The notes beneath the pieces were generated by a model. The model was not told the origin of the DNA. It did not search any database and saw only the letters and a program-made list of their open reading frames with translations. A DNA stretch of 64,000 bases from NCBI RefSeq assembly GCF_004331435.1, contig NZ_SJKA01000005.1, positions 124,001 through 188,000 on the forward strand, in the 5' to 3' direction. Position numbers and translations under genes: made by a program. This stretch comes from Kribbella sindirgiensis. GTDB taxonomy: Bacteria; Actinomycetota; Actinomycetes; Propionibacteriales; Kribbellaceae. Within the stretch, counting starts at the first letter, position 1, and each line of letters starts with the position of its first letter. Shown here piece after piece: positions 33,619 to 42,270 of the stretch.

Positions 33619-33900
33619 ATGGTCACCGCGATCGTGTTCATCAAGGCCGACGTCGCACGGATTCCTGAGGTCGCCGAGCAGGTGGCGACGATCGACGGCG
33701 TCAGCGAGGTGTACTCCGTGACCGGCGGGCTCGACCTCATCGCGCTCGTCCGGGTCGCGCGGCACGACGACCTGGCCACCGTGATCCCCGAGCACGTCAA
33801 CCGGGTGCCGGGCGTGCTGAGCACCGAGACGCACATCGCGTTCCGCGCCTACTCGAGCCACGACCTGGAAGCGGCGTTCAGCCTGGGCCAGGACGACTGA
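33619..33900 (+). CDS. Stand-alone AsnC/Lrp effector-binding (RAM) domain protein
   Basis: A 93-residue protein made only of the AsnC_trans_reg alpha-beta sandwich: TAIVFIKADVARIPEVAEQV, IDGVSEVYSVTGGLDLIALV and VPGVLSTETHIAFRAYS, quoted here in short. It has no DNA-binding helix-turn-helix. Such proteins bind amino acids and form ring-like oligomers, and may modulate partners. TATGCT upstream (about 33563) is a good -10 and GGAGAGGA lies before ATG 33619. It stands alone between two unrelated genes, so its partner cannot be inferred. Confidence 0.85.
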   Translation: MVTAIVFIKADVARIPEVAEQVATIDGVSEVYSVTGGLDLIALVRVARHDDLATVIPEHVNRVPGVLSTETHIAFRAYSSHDLEAAFSLGQDD

Positions 33901-33964
33901 GTCCAGGCCCTCAGGGACTGGACGAACCGATCTGACTGACACGAGCTGAAGTTACGGTGAATAC

Positions 33965-34039
33965 ATGAACGTCCGGGGTCAGTTTGTTGCCGAGCAGGTC
34001 CGCGCCTTGGCGCCGGTGCCGAAGCGAGGACGCGGATGA
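33965..34039 (+). CDS. Candidate leaderless small ORF (24 aa) coupled to the DUF2510 gene
   Basis: The predicted peptide MNVRGQFVAEQVRALAPVPK plus RGRG begins 6 nt after TACGGT (33953-33958), so it would be leaderless. Its stop overlaps the next start as ATGA, a translational coupling arrangement. It is basic and has no known family. It might be an authentic micro-protein or only a device to deliver ribosomes to the long gene, whose own GAGGA site is modest. Confidence 0.45.
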   Translation: MNVRGQFVAEQVRALAPVPKRGRG

Positions 34040-37000
34040 GCAACCCGCCCGCCGGCTGGTACCCCGACCCCACCGGCCAGCCGCACACGATCCGCTTCTG
34101 GAACGGGGAGAAGTGGACCAACAAAACCGAACACGAGGACAAAGCCGCAGCGTTGGCCGCCGCGGAAGACGAGTCCACCCCCCGGGCCGACCCCCAGCCG
34201 GCTGAGCCGACCCAACAACAGTCCCAGCCGTCTGAGCCTGCCCCCGAGCCAACCCAGCAGGCCCGGCCAACTCAGCAGGCCCCCGAGCCAGCCCAGCAAC
34301 CGTTCTGGCCAACCCAGCCCGACCCGGAGCCGGCGCAGCAACAGCCCCGGCCCACTCAGGACGCGCAGCCTGAGCCCACCCAGCAGCCGTGGTCTGCGGA
34401 CCAGCAGCCGTGGTCGGCAAACCAGTTCAGCTCGTACGAGCAGGCCACCCCAGACACCGAGCAGACCCAGCAACAGTCCTGGCCTGCCCAACCCGACACG
34501 TGGCAGCAGGACAATTCCCCCACCCCGGACCAGCCCCAGCAGCAGCCGTGGTCAGGCAACCAGCAGCCCTGGTCAGCCGACCAGCAGCCGTGGTCCGCGG
34601 ACCAGTTCAGCTCCTACGAACAGGCCGACCCAGACACAGAGCAGACCCAACAGCAACCGTGGTCCGCACAGCAACAGGGCTCTGGGCAACAGGGGCCTGG
34701 GCAACAGCAGTGGCCCGAGCAGCAGTCCGCCAACCCGCCGCAGCAGCAGTGGCCGGAGCAGCAGTCCGCCGACCCCTCGCAGCAGCCGTGGTCCGCGGAC
34801 CAGCAGCCGTGGTCAGCCGACCAGTTCAGCTCCTACGACCAGGCCGACACCGAGCAGACCCAGCAACAGTCCTGGCCTGCCCAACCAGACCCCTGGCCGC
34901 AGCAATCGCCCCAGCAGCACACCCCCGGCGCAGCCGACCTAGAGCAGACCCAGCAGCAGCCATGGTCAGCCAACGACCAGCCCTGGTCAGCCGACCAGTT
35001 CACGGCGTACGACCACCCCACCCCAGACAACCAATCCCCACAGCAACAGGCACCTCAGAATTGGGGCACCGAGCAACAGCCCCAGCCAACACAACAACCC
35101 ACCAGCTACGAACAGCCGCCACAGCAGCACGGCGGCCACGAACAGTTGGCGCAGCAGCACGGGTCGGCTGACCAGCAGCCGGTTCAGCCGGTTCAGCCGG
35201 TTCAGCCTGTGCAGAATGAGCCGCAGGGGCCTGGTTTGCGGGCGGTGCAGCACACCGATGCCGGCGACGCGGCGCGAGCCGACCAAGCGGGCGGAGGCGG
35301 CTGGTGGCAACCCGCCGCGACTCCGCAGCTCTGGGACTCACCGTCCCCCACCAACGACGGCCCTGCACCCGCCACTCCACACCTGCGCGCAGTCGCACCA
35401 GACGCGGAGTCCTCGCCCACAGGCGGTGAACCTGCGTCCACGGCGGCCGCCGGCGAGGCTTCTTCCTCCGCGTCGACCGAGGAGGAAGCAAGCCCGGCTG
35501 ATCGTGCCCGCGCGACCTGGGGTGCGCCAGAACTCGCCCCCGCACCGCCGGAGCACTGGACGCAACGCGAGATCTCAGACTACGAAGCAGCACAGGCCGA
35601 GGCCGACGCACAGGCCGACGTACAGCCGGAGGAACAGTCAAGCGGCTGGACCCTCAAGCTCGCCCCGGACCCGACCACCGACACAACCGACGCGCAGACC
35701 GCCAACACGACCGCTCCGGCGGACGATCAGCAGGCAAGCGACGCACCAGCACCCCCTGCCGTGGACGAGCAAGCCGCGCGGGTAGCCGACGAGCGGGCAG
35801 CGGACGAACTGGCCGCGGAGCAGGCGGCCGATGAAGCCGAGGCAGCCGGTCAGCTGGCCCCGAACTGGGGCAGCCAGTCCGTAGACGAGGAAGACCAGCA
35901 GACGCTCGACATCCCCGCGTGGGGTGTCGAGTCCTCGGACGAAGACGACCCGGACACGTCCGCGGAGTCCGCTCCGCTGTGGACTGTCCCCGGGACACCC
36001 GACCCCGCCCCCACGCCGGAGCCGCCAGTACAGCTCTGGGGCGACCAGCCCCAGCAGCAGACGCCAACCCAGGAACAGAACTGGAACGGACAACAGTCCG
36101 GAGGCCAGGGCACCGGCGCTCCGGCCGACAACGGCTGGGGTGCAGGTGACCAGCACGGCGTACAGGAATCAGGGCTGTGGGGACAGCAGGCGACTGCAAG
36201 CGCCCAGACCGGTCAGCAGGGTGGCGACCAGTCGTGGGGCGGACAGTCCTGGCCGGTGGAGCAGCCCAGCAACCAGCAGAACGCGCAACCGAACGCCCAA
36301 CAGGCGGCGCAGACCGGCCCGCAGCAGTGGGGTGCCCAGCAGGGTGTCGGCGTGCAGCAAGGCGGCCCGCAGGGTGCTGGTGTGCAGCAGGGTGGTCAGC
36401 CGGCGTGGGGCGACCAGCAGACGCAGCGTGCCTGGGGTGACGACGGGAACGAGGCTTGGGGCGGCCAGACCGACCTGAGCTCCGGTGTCGGCAAGCGGGA
36501 CGGCAAGAGCAAGAAGTCGAAGAGCTCCGGCGGTGGCGGCCCGTTCGGCGGAAAGATGCCGTTGATCATCGCCGGTGGAGTCGCGGTGGTGATGCTGATC
36601 GTCGCCGCGGTGGTCCTGCTCACCAAGGGAGACGACACAACGGCCGACCCCGGCGGGACGGGTACGCCGACGCAGAGCGGCTCGCCCTCGCCGACGAGCC
36701 AGTCCAGCACCAAGCCCGGTCAGTCGAAGGACCCGAAGCTGCACGAGGGCGCCGACCGGATCGCGGCGGACGCGATCTCGTTCCCGCGCCGGAACCCGCC
36801 GTGGTCCGACCGCAAGCGCCTCGTCGAGCAACTGATCAACTCGAACGGGCAGCGCATCGTCCTGAAGGAGAACGTCGTCGAGAAGGACGACTGGAGCGCC
36901 GACATCTTCGTCGGCGGTCTGGGCACCGCGTCCGGGTTCAACGGCGACCCGAAGGCGACCGCGGCGTCGCTGTCGATCAAGCTGCGCGAAAACATGTACG

Positions 37001-37251
37001 GGAACATCCCGGTGACCTTCAAGACGGTCGCCAACGGCCCGGTGAAGCGCACCGACAAGGCGGGCTGGGTCTTCGTGCAGACCGCGACTGCGACGTCGGC
37101 CGCAGTGACCGATCGGGTGCTTACCCTGACGGTGGCTGTTTTCGACCTCGGTGACGGGACCGCGGTCGCGTACATCAGCGGCATCCCGAACAACCGCCCG
37201 GACCTGAAGAAGGCCGCGGACCAGGCCTACCTAGGAATCAACGTTGGCTGA
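34036..37251 (+). CDS. Gln/Pro-rich single-pass membrane protein with DUF2510 domain
   Basis: A 1071-residue protein. Residues 3-32 form a DUF2510 module (GWYPDPTG, RFWNGEKWT). Residues 40-800 are low-complexity, very rich in Gln, Pro, Trp and acidic residues, with repeats of QQPWSADQ and FSSYEQA. A membrane helix lies at about 840-862, preceded by Lys/Ser-rich GKRDGKSKKSK. The extracytoplasmic C-terminus of about 185 residues is folded and resembles that of the next gene. Topology would put the long tail in the cytoplasm. DUF2510 is often seen in actinobacterial membrane proteins; function unknown. The downstream paralogue overlaps it by 8 bp. Confidence 0.75.
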   Translation: MSNPPAGWYPDPTGQPHTIRFWNGEKWTNKTEHEDKAAALAAAEDESTPRADPQPAEPTQQQSQPSEPAPEPTQQARPTQQAPEPAQQPFWPTQPDPEPAQQQPRPTQDAQPEPTQQPWSADQQPWSANQFSSYEQATPDTEQTQQQSWPAQPDTWQQDNSPTPDQPQQQPWSGNQQPWSADQQPWSADQFSSYEQADPDTEQTQQQPWSAQQQGSGQQGPGQQQWPEQQSANPPQQQWPEQQSADPSQQPWSADQQPWSADQFSSYDQADTEQTQQQSWPAQPDPWPQQSPQQHTPGAADLEQTQQQPWSANDQPWSADQFTAYDHPTPDNQSPQQQAPQNWGTEQQPQPTQQPTSYEQPPQQHGGHEQLAQQHGSADQQPVQPVQPVQPVQNEPQGPGLRAVQHTDAGDAARADQAGGGGWWQPAATPQLWDSPSPTNDGPAPATPHLRAVAPDAESSPTGGEPASTAAAGEASSSASTEEEASPADRARATWGAPELAPAPPEHWTQREISDYEAAQAEADAQADVQPEEQSSGWTLKLAPDPTTDTTDAQTANTTAPADDQQASDAPAPPAVDEQAARVADERAADELAAEQAADEAEAAGQLAPNWGSQSVDEEDQQTLDIPAWGVESSDEDDPDTSAESAPLWTVPGTPDPAPTPEPPVQLWGDQPQQQTPTQEQNWNGQQSGGQGTGAPADNGWGAGDQHGVQESGLWGQQATASAQTGQQGGDQSWGGQSWPVEQPSNQQNAQPNAQQAAQTGPQQWGAQQGVGVQQGGPQGAGVQQGGQPAWGDQQTQRAWGDDGNEAWGGQTDLSSGVGKRDGKSKKSKSSGGGGPFGGKMPLIIAGGVAVVMLIVAAVVLLTKGDDTTADPGGTGTPTQSGSPSPTSQSSTKPGQSKDPKLHEGADRIAADAISFPRRNPPWSDRKRLVEQLINSNGQRIVLKENVVEKDDWSADIFVGGLGTASGFNGDPKATAASLSIKLRENMYGNIPVTFKTVANGPVKRTDKAGWVFVQTATATSAAVTDRVLTLTVAVFDLGDGTAVAYISGIPNNRPDLKKAADQAYLGINVG
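34378..35010 (+). repeat. Degenerate tandem repeat coding QQPWSADQ/QFSSYEQA units
   Basis: About four diverged copies of a unit of roughly 190-230 bp encode QPWSADQQPWSADQFSSYEQA followed by a TEQTQQQ block, here given in parts. Copies begin near 34380, 34545, 34785 and 34965. A separate 9-bp unit GGTTCAGCC is repeated three times at 35181-35207. The repeats stay in frame. Confidence 0.7.
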
Positions 37252-39046
37252 GAACGAAGACCAGAACCCCGCGCGCCCCAACCCCCCGGAGGGCACGCCG
37301 GACAACTCCGCACGCCCCTCCGACCCGTTGGCCGGCACTCCCCAGGCACCCCCACAGCCCCAAACTCCCGGCCAGGCACAGGGTGCGGGGCAGGCGGGTT
37401 CGTCGGATGCGCTGTTCGGACAGTCACCTGCTCCGGCACCGCCTCCCCCGCCACCGGTCCGACCGCAACACTCAGCCCCACAACAACACTGGACCAACCA
37501 ACCCCCGCAGCAGCCGCCTACCCAGCAGCCGCAGGCCGGTGCGCGACCGACTGGCCCACAGCACAGCGGACCTCAGCAGTCCGGCGGCCAGCAGACGGGT
37601 GGTCCGCAGACAGGTGGTCCGCGGCCGGGGCAGCAGCAGCCTGGTCCGCAGCAGGCTGGTGCACAGCAAGTGCGCCCGCAGCACGCGGCTCCTCCGGCGG
37701 CACCGCAGTACAGCGGCCAGCGGCCTCCGTCGCCTCAGCAGGGCCAGCCGTCCCAACCACCAACAGGCCAACCACAACCAGGCCAACCGCAGTCCCGGCC
37801 AGTCCAGCCGGGTCCCGGACAAGCAGGTCCTGCACAAGCGGGTCCTGGACGGCCGGGTCCCGGGCAGCCTGCTCCCGGGCAGCCGGGGCAGATGTGGGGT
37901 GTGCAGCAGCAGGGGCAGCAGACGGGTGGTTGGCAGGTGCAGGCGACTGGGCCTCAGCCTGGTCGGCCGCAGTTCGGTCAGCAGAGCCCGCAGCAAGGAC
38001 AGCAGGCTGGGCAGTCGGGTCCTCAGCAGCGTGGACCGCAGGGTGGTCCGTCGGCTGGGGGCCGTGGTGGGGCGCCGGGTACGCCGTTGGCGTTTACTGA
38101 GGTGATCTCGAAGGCGGCTGGGCCGTACGCCGCGGGCGCTGCCGGGCAAGGTGCTGGCACCGCCGGTGCGCAAGGTGCAGCGGCGCACTCGGGTGGCACC
38201 GGCGCCGGAGCGGTTGCAGGCGGACACAGCGCTGGGGCGCACTCAGGTGGGCACGGGGCTGGGGCTCACTCGGGTGGGCACGGTGCGGCTGGGGCTCACT
38301 CGGGTGTTGGGGCTGGGGCTATTGCCGTGGGGGGTAGTGGGCGGGCTCGAGCCATTGGGGCTGTGGTTTTGGTGGTGGCGGCGTTGGCTGCTACTGGGTT
38401 GAGTGCTGGATGGATCTTGACCAAGGCCGAGGCCGTGACGCCGGTGCCGTTGCCGACGGTGGGGAAGCCGATGGAGACGGTCAACCCGTCGGCGAAGCCT
38501 ACGAAGACGCCGACGCCGGTCGGCAAGGTGCTCGGTACCGAGATGGTTGCTTCCAACAACGACTCGATGCCGATCATGAGCTCGGCCTGGGGCAACACCG
38601 TCGAGCGCACCGGGCTGTGGGGCGGCGCCGCGATCTGGCTGACGGTGCACAGCAACTACGTCAAGGGCCACAGCTGGGGCAACTACGTCGCCTTCGGTCA
38701 GCTGCCGCCGGAGATCCCGTACACGAACACCGCGGCCGGTCTCAGGGCAGCTGCGGCCCAGGTCGGCGGTCGCACGCTCGTCAACCTGTACGACAAGGAC
38801 ACACAGGTCATCAAGGGCAGCGTCGTCCACAAGGCGATCACGGTCAACGGCCATCCGGGCCACGAGATCGTCGCCAAGGTCCCCGTCAAGGTGGCGAAGC
38901 TGCCGGAGACATTCTCGACGATCATGATCGCGGTGGTCGACCGCGGTGACGGTACGGCGGCGGTGTCGGTCGCCGACCTCGCCGGCTCCACACCGGCCTG
39001 GCAGAACGTCTGGCGCTACAAGGTCTCCCAGATGAAGCTGAAGTAG
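37244..39046 (+). CDS. Gln/Pro/Gly-rich single-pass membrane protein, paralogue of the preceding gene
   Basis: A 600-residue protein starting at TTG 37244, inside the end of the previous gene. Residues 1-360 are low-complexity (QQPGPQQAG-like, then GAHSGGHGAGAHSGGHG). A membrane helix lies near 368-392 (IGAVVLVVAALAATGLSAGWI, abbreviated). The exterior domain of about 190 residues includes YVAFGQLPPEIPYTN, a central NGHPGHEIVAKV and AVVDRGDGTAAVSVADL. It shares the VDRGDGTA/FDLGDGTAVAYIS end pattern with its neighbour, suggesting duplication. Envelope role inferred from topology only. A strong terminator follows at 39050. Confidence 0.72.
   Translation: MAENEDQNPARPNPPEGTPDNSARPSDPLAGTPQAPPQPQTPGQAQGAGQAGSSDALFGQSPAPAPPPPPPVRPQHSAPQQHWTNQPPQQPPTQQPQAGARPTGPQHSGPQQSGGQQTGGPQTGGPRPGQQQPGPQQAGAQQVRPQHAAPPAAPQYSGQRPPSPQQGQPSQPPTGQPQPGQPQSRPVQPGPGQAGPAQAGPGRPGPGQPAPGQPGQMWGVQQQGQQTGGWQVQATGPQPGRPQFGQQSPQQGQQAGQSGPQQRGPQGGPSAGGRGGAPGTPLAFTEVISKAAGPYAAGAAGQGAGTAGAQGAAAHSGGTGAGAVAGGHSAGAHSGGHGAGAHSGGHGAAGAHSGVGAGAIAVGGSGRARAIGAVVLVVAALAATGLSAGWILTKAEAVTPVPLPTVGKPMETVNPSAKPTKTPTPVGKVLGTEMVASNNDSMPIMSSAWGNTVERTGLWGGAAIWLTVHSNYVKGHSWGNYVAFGQLPPEIPYTNTAAGLRAAAAQVGGRTLVNLYDKDTQVIKGSVVHKAITVNGHPGHEIVAKVPVKVAKLPETFSTIMIAVVDRGDGTAAVSVADLAGSTPAWQNVWRYKVSQMKLK
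38225..38330 (+). repeat. Short tandem repeat coding GAHSGGHGA units
   Basis: Copies of about 24 bp (GGGGCTCACTCGGGTGGGCACG and near variants) repeat three to four times in frame, encoding His/Gly-rich GAHSGGHG in the cytoplasmic tail. Confidence 0.65.
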
Positions 39047-39049
39047 CAG

Positions 39050-39080
39050 AAGGGCCGGCGGGAACACCCCGCCGGCCCTT
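39050..39080. terminator. Bidirectional terminator
   Basis: AAGGGCCGGCGGG (39050-39062) and its exact complement (39068-39080) enclose AACAC. It stands between the convergent membrane-protein and trpD genes and carries A/T ends on both sides. Confidence 0.85.
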
Positions 39081-39094
39081 CACCAAACCCAACG

Positions 39095-40138
39095 TCAGCC
39101 GCGCACCTCGGCGCAGGCGGCGATCCACCGGTCGAGCACGTCCTTCGCGGCCCCGGAGTCGATCGCCTCGGCCGCACGGTCCATCCCGGTCCGGATCCGC
39201 TCCGTCACGCTGCCTGTCTCCGGCGTGTACGCCGCCAGCGCCGCGCCGGCGTTCAGCAGTACGACGTCCCGCACCGCGCCCGGCTCGCCGTCGACGAGTG
39301 CGCGCACGACCTTCGCGTTGAACGTCGCGTCGGCGCCCTTCAACGCGTCCGCGGACACCGGCTCGATACCCAGCTCCCGCGGGTCGAGCGTGACCGGCCC
39401 CTCGACCTCGCCAGCGCCGACGATCCACACCTGTGACGTCGTACGCGTGGTCAGCTCGTCCAGCCCGTCGTCGCCGTGGAACACCAGCGCGTCGATCCCG
39501 CGCCGCGCCAGTACGCCCGCCATCAGCCCGGCGATCCGGCCGTCGCCGACGCCGACCGCCTGCGCGGACGGGTTGCCGGGGTTCGCCAGCGGACCGAGGA
39601 AGTTGAACGTCGTCGGCACCCCGAGCTCACGACGCGGTACGGCGGCGTGCCGCAGCGCGGGGTGGAACGCCGGGGCGAAGCAGAACGTGATGCCGGCCCG
39701 CTCCCCTACTTCGGCGACCTGCGCCGCGGTGAGGTCCAAAGGAACACCGAGCTCCTCGAGGACGTCCGCCGCACCGCAGGCCGACGACGCGGCGCGGTTG
39801 CCGTGCTTCAGTACCTTCGCGCCGGCGCCCGCGGCGACGATCGCGGACATCGTGCTGATGTTCACCGTGTGGGCTTGGTCACCGCCGGTGCCGACGACGT
39901 CGAGCGTCCGGCCGGGCACCGTGATCCGGGTGGCGAAGTCGCGCATCGTCGCGACCAGTCCCTCGACCTCGGTGACCGTCTCGCCCTTGGAACGCAGCGC
40001 GATCACGAACCCGGCGAGCTGCGCGGGCGAGGCCGCTCCGGACAGGATCTGCTCCATCGCCCACGCGGTGGCGGAGGCCTCCAGGTCCTCACGCCGCAGC
40101 AGCGGATTCAGGACCTGCGGCCACGTGTAGGCGCCCAT
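39095..40138 (-). CDS. trpD: Anthranilate phosphoribosyltransferase
   Basis: A 347-residue enzyme of tryptophan synthesis that joins anthranilate to PRPP. The PRPP loop is [16 protein letters not shown], with [21 protein letters not shown] (abbreviated as KHGNRAASS) forming the anthranilate tunnel, and [10 protein letters not shown] and [10 protein letters not shown] also conserved. Length and all motifs are normal. It is not with other trp genes; in mycobacteria too (Rv2192c) trpD sits alone next to ctaE. It starts 3 bp after the stop of the receiver-like gene, so the two are co-transcribed. Confidence 0.95.
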   Translation of the reverse strand: MGAYTWPQVLNPLLRREDLEASATAWAMEQILSGAASPAQLAGFVIALRSKGETVTEVEGLVATMRDFATRITVPGRTLDVVGTGGDQAHTVNISTMSAIVAAGAGAKVLKHGNRAASSACGAADVLEELGVPLDLTAAQVAEVGERAGITFCFAPAFHPALRHAAVPRRELGVPTTFNFLGPLANPGNPSAQAVGVGDGRIAGLMAGVLARRGIDALVFHGDDGLDELTTRTTSQVWIVGAGEVEGPVTLDPRELGIEPVSADALKGADATFNAKVVRALVDGEPGAVRDVVLLNAGAALAAYTPETGSVTERIRTGMDRAAEAIDSGAAKDVLDRWIAACAEVRG

Positions 40139-40141
40139 AGG

Positions 40142-40561
40142 TCAGGCGGTCGTGGCGGGCAGCTTGGCGAGGCGCGCGCGGAGCAGGTCCGCGGTGACCT
40201 CGGCCAGCTTGATCGGGTCGATCGGGTGCGAGACCGCACCCTCGGCCCGCGACCAGGTCGCCAGCCACGCGTCCTGCGGACGGCCGGTGATGACGAGCAC
40301 CGGCGGGCACTGGAAGATCTCGTCCTTCAGCTGCCGGGCGATCCCCATGCCGCCGGCCGGTACCGCCTCGCCGTCCAGGACGGCGAGGTCGATGCCGCCC
40401 TTGTCCATGACCTTGATGACGGCCGGCTCAGTGGCGCACTCGACGTACTCCAGCTCGGGCAGATCGGCCGCCGGCCGCTTGCCGAGGGCCAGCCGGACGG
40501 ACTCCCGCGTCGTACGGTCGTCGCTGTAGACCAGGACCTTCAGCGGACGCTCTGAACTCAT
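40142..40561 (-). CDS. Stand-alone receiver-like protein, degenerate
   Basis: A 139-residue single domain resembling a response-regulator receiver: VLVYSDDRTTRESV supplies the acidic pair, LAVLDGEAVPAGGMG the aspartate near residue 60, and VLVITGRPQD the Thr. The conserved Lys before the cis-Pro is absent: the sequence is VSHPIDP, with His at that place. Phosphotransfer is therefore doubtful, and it may work as a protein-binding module. No kinase lies near. The start ATG 40561 follows no strong ribosome site. It is probably co-transcribed with trpD. Confidence 0.65.
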   Translation of the reverse strand: MSSERPLKVLVYSDDRTTRESVRLALGKRPAADLPELEYVECATEPAVIKVMDKGGIDLAVLDGEAVPAGGMGIARQLKDEIFQCPPVLVITGRPQDAWLATWSRAEGAVSHPIDPIKLAEVTADLLRARLAKLPATTA

Positions 40562-40607
40562 CGATCCATCCCAAGCTTGTTCAAAAGACGACTGGACACC
40601 CGGAATG

Positions 40608-41525
40608 CTACCGGGGCGACTGTTCAGCCCGGCGAGCCTGTTCCTCCAAGCGGTCCAGGCGCCGGTCCTCACGGCGCGCCTCGCGCTGTGACTCGCGCAC
40701 CCATTGGACGAACAGGACGGCGAAGAACACCACGCCGACGATGTCGCCGGAGCCCCACAGCAGACCGCCGGCGATGTACTGGTCGCGCAGCGGCGACGGC
40801 GACCAGGACCGGCCGAAGCTGGTGTACCAGTCCTCGGCGATCAGCGTGTTCGCGGACATGATGGTGATGCCGAGGAACGCGTGGAACGGCAGTGTGAGGA
40901 ACGTCAGGATCAGCCGGAACGGGTAGATCACCCGGCCGGGCACCGGGTCGAGCCCGAGCAGCGGCCAGAAGAACAGCGAGCCGACCAGGATGAAGTGCAG
41001 GTGCAGCAGGTCGTGCAGCGCGGTCGACCGCAGCGTGGCGTCGTACCAGCCGCTGAAATAGAGCGCCCAGGGGCTCAGGACGAACAGCGTGAAGCCGATC
41101 AGCGGGAAGCAGACCACCTTCGCGAACCGCGAGTGCAACACGGAGAGCAACCACTTCCGCGGCTGCTGCGGCAGCGTCCGGAGCGCCAGCGTGACCGGCG
41201 CGCCGAGCGCCAGCGCGAGCGGTGTCAGCATCGACAGGATCATGTGCTGCACCATGTGCACGCTGATCAGCACCGTGTCGTAGGTGCCGAGCGCCGACTG
41301 GGTGGCGATCACGGCGCTTCCGAGCCCGACGCCGACGAACGCGAACGTCCGGCCGCGGGACCACTTGTCACCGCGTTTGCGGAGCTTGTGGACGCCGTAC
41401 AGGTAGACCGCGGCGAGGACGACGATCACGGCGAGTAACACCGGTTCGAAGGTCCATGCCGTCAGCAACCGGAGCGGCGTCAGCGGCTCGATCCGGTCGC
41501 CGGGCGTGGCGTGAAGGGGAAGCAC
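40608..41525 (-). CDS. ctaG: CtaG-like cytochrome c oxidase assembly protein
   Basis: A 305-residue membrane protein with about seven helices. Conserved blocks are VHMVQHMILSMLTPLALALGAP, cited as HMVQHMILS, then FSGWYDATL, HDLLHLHFILVGSLFFWPLLG (HLHFILVG) and the C-terminal GLLWGSGDI, typical of the caa3_CtaG family linked to copper insertion in cytochrome oxidase. The His/Met-rich segments could carry copper. GTG 41525 sits 6 nt after TACTGT, so it is probably leaderless; all longer reading-frame starts cross ctaE. It is divergent from ctaE with 82 bp between, which fits the assembly role. Confidence 0.85.
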   Translation of the reverse strand: MLPLHATPGDRIEPLTPLRLLTAWTFEPVLLAVIVVLAAVYLYGVHKLRKRGDKWSRGRTFAFVGVGLGSAVIATQSALGTYDTVLISVHMVQHMILSMLTPLALALGAPVTLALRTLPQQPRKWLLSVLHSRFAKVVCFPLIGFTLFVLSPWALYFSGWYDATLRSTALHDLLHLHFILVGSLFFWPLLGLDPVPGRVIYPFRLILTFLTLPFHAFLGITIMSANTLIAEDWYTSFGRSWSPSPLRDQYIAGGLLWGSGDIVGVVFFAVLFVQWVRESQREARREDRRLDRLEEQARRAEQSPR

Positions 41526-41531
41526 GCTTCC

Positions 41532-41607
41532 ACAGTAGAAACCATTACTTGGCGACATGCATGGGGGTGGTCGTGTCAGTTGATACGAGGACCGACATAA
41601 TGACCGC
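41532..41607. promoter_or_regulatory. Divergent leaderless promoters for ctaG and ctaE
   Basis: Minus strand: TACTGT (41537-41532) then six bases and the ctaG GTG. Plus strand: CATAAT (41596-41601) then six bases and the ctaE GTG at 41608; TGTCAG lies 16 bp further upstream as a possible -35. Confidence 0.5.
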
Positions 41608-42270
41608 GTGGCCACTGCAACCGCGCTCCCAGCGTCTCGTGAACACGGACACCACGACCGTCCCAGCATGGTCAGTGTCGGCACGATCGTCTGGCTCTCG
41701 AGCGAACTGATGTTCTTCGCCGCCCTGTTCGCGGCGTACTTCACGATCCGGTCGGTGACGACCGCCGCAGCCGCTCCGGGTACGGAGACGCTGTGGGAGG
41801 TCATGACGCACCACCTGAACGTCCCGTTCGCCGCGGTGAACACGACGATCCTGGTGGCGTCGTCCTTCACCTGCCAGTTCGGTGTCTTCGCGGCCGAGCA
41901 CGGCCGGGTCGGCCGGACCGGCTCGGTGCTGAACATCCGCTCCTGGGGGATGCGTGAGTGGTTCATCCTCACGTACCTGATGGGCGCGGTCTTCATCGCC
42001 GGCCAGGTGACCGAGTACGCCGAGCTGGTGCACGAGGGCATCACGATCTCGTCGAACGCGTACGGATCGGTGTTCTACCTGGCCACCGGCTTCCACGGTC
42101 TGCACGTGACCGGCGGCCTCATCGCTTTCGTGTTCGTCCTGGCGAGGACGTACATGGCTCGTAAGTTCACCCACGAACAGGCCGTCTCGGCGATCGTCGT
42201 GTCGTACTACTGGCACTTCGTCGACGTGGTCTGGATCGCCCTGTTCGCGACCATCTACCTGCTCAAATGA
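41608..42270 (+). CDS. ctaE: Cytochrome c oxidase subunit III
   Basis: A 220-residue membrane subunit with five predicted helices. [17 protein letters not shown] in helix 1, the [12 protein letters not shown] block and the final [14 protein letters not shown] are hallmarks of the family. It belongs to the aa3 terminal oxidase. It begins the conserved actinobacterial cluster ctaE-qcrC-qcrA-qcrB, with ATGA-type overlap onto qcrC, which reflects assembly of the oxidase with the bc1-type complex. Confidence 0.95.
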   Translation: MATATALPASREHGHHDRPSMVSVGTIVWLSSELMFFAALFAAYFTIRSVTTAAAAPGTETLWEVMTHHLNVPFAAVNTTILVASSFTCQFGVFAAEHGRVGRTGSVLNIRSWGMREWFILTYLMGAVFIAGQVTEYAELVHEGITISSNAYGSVFYLATGFHGLHVTGGLIAFVFVLARTYMARKFTHEQAVSAIVVSYYWHFVDVVWIALFATIYLLK

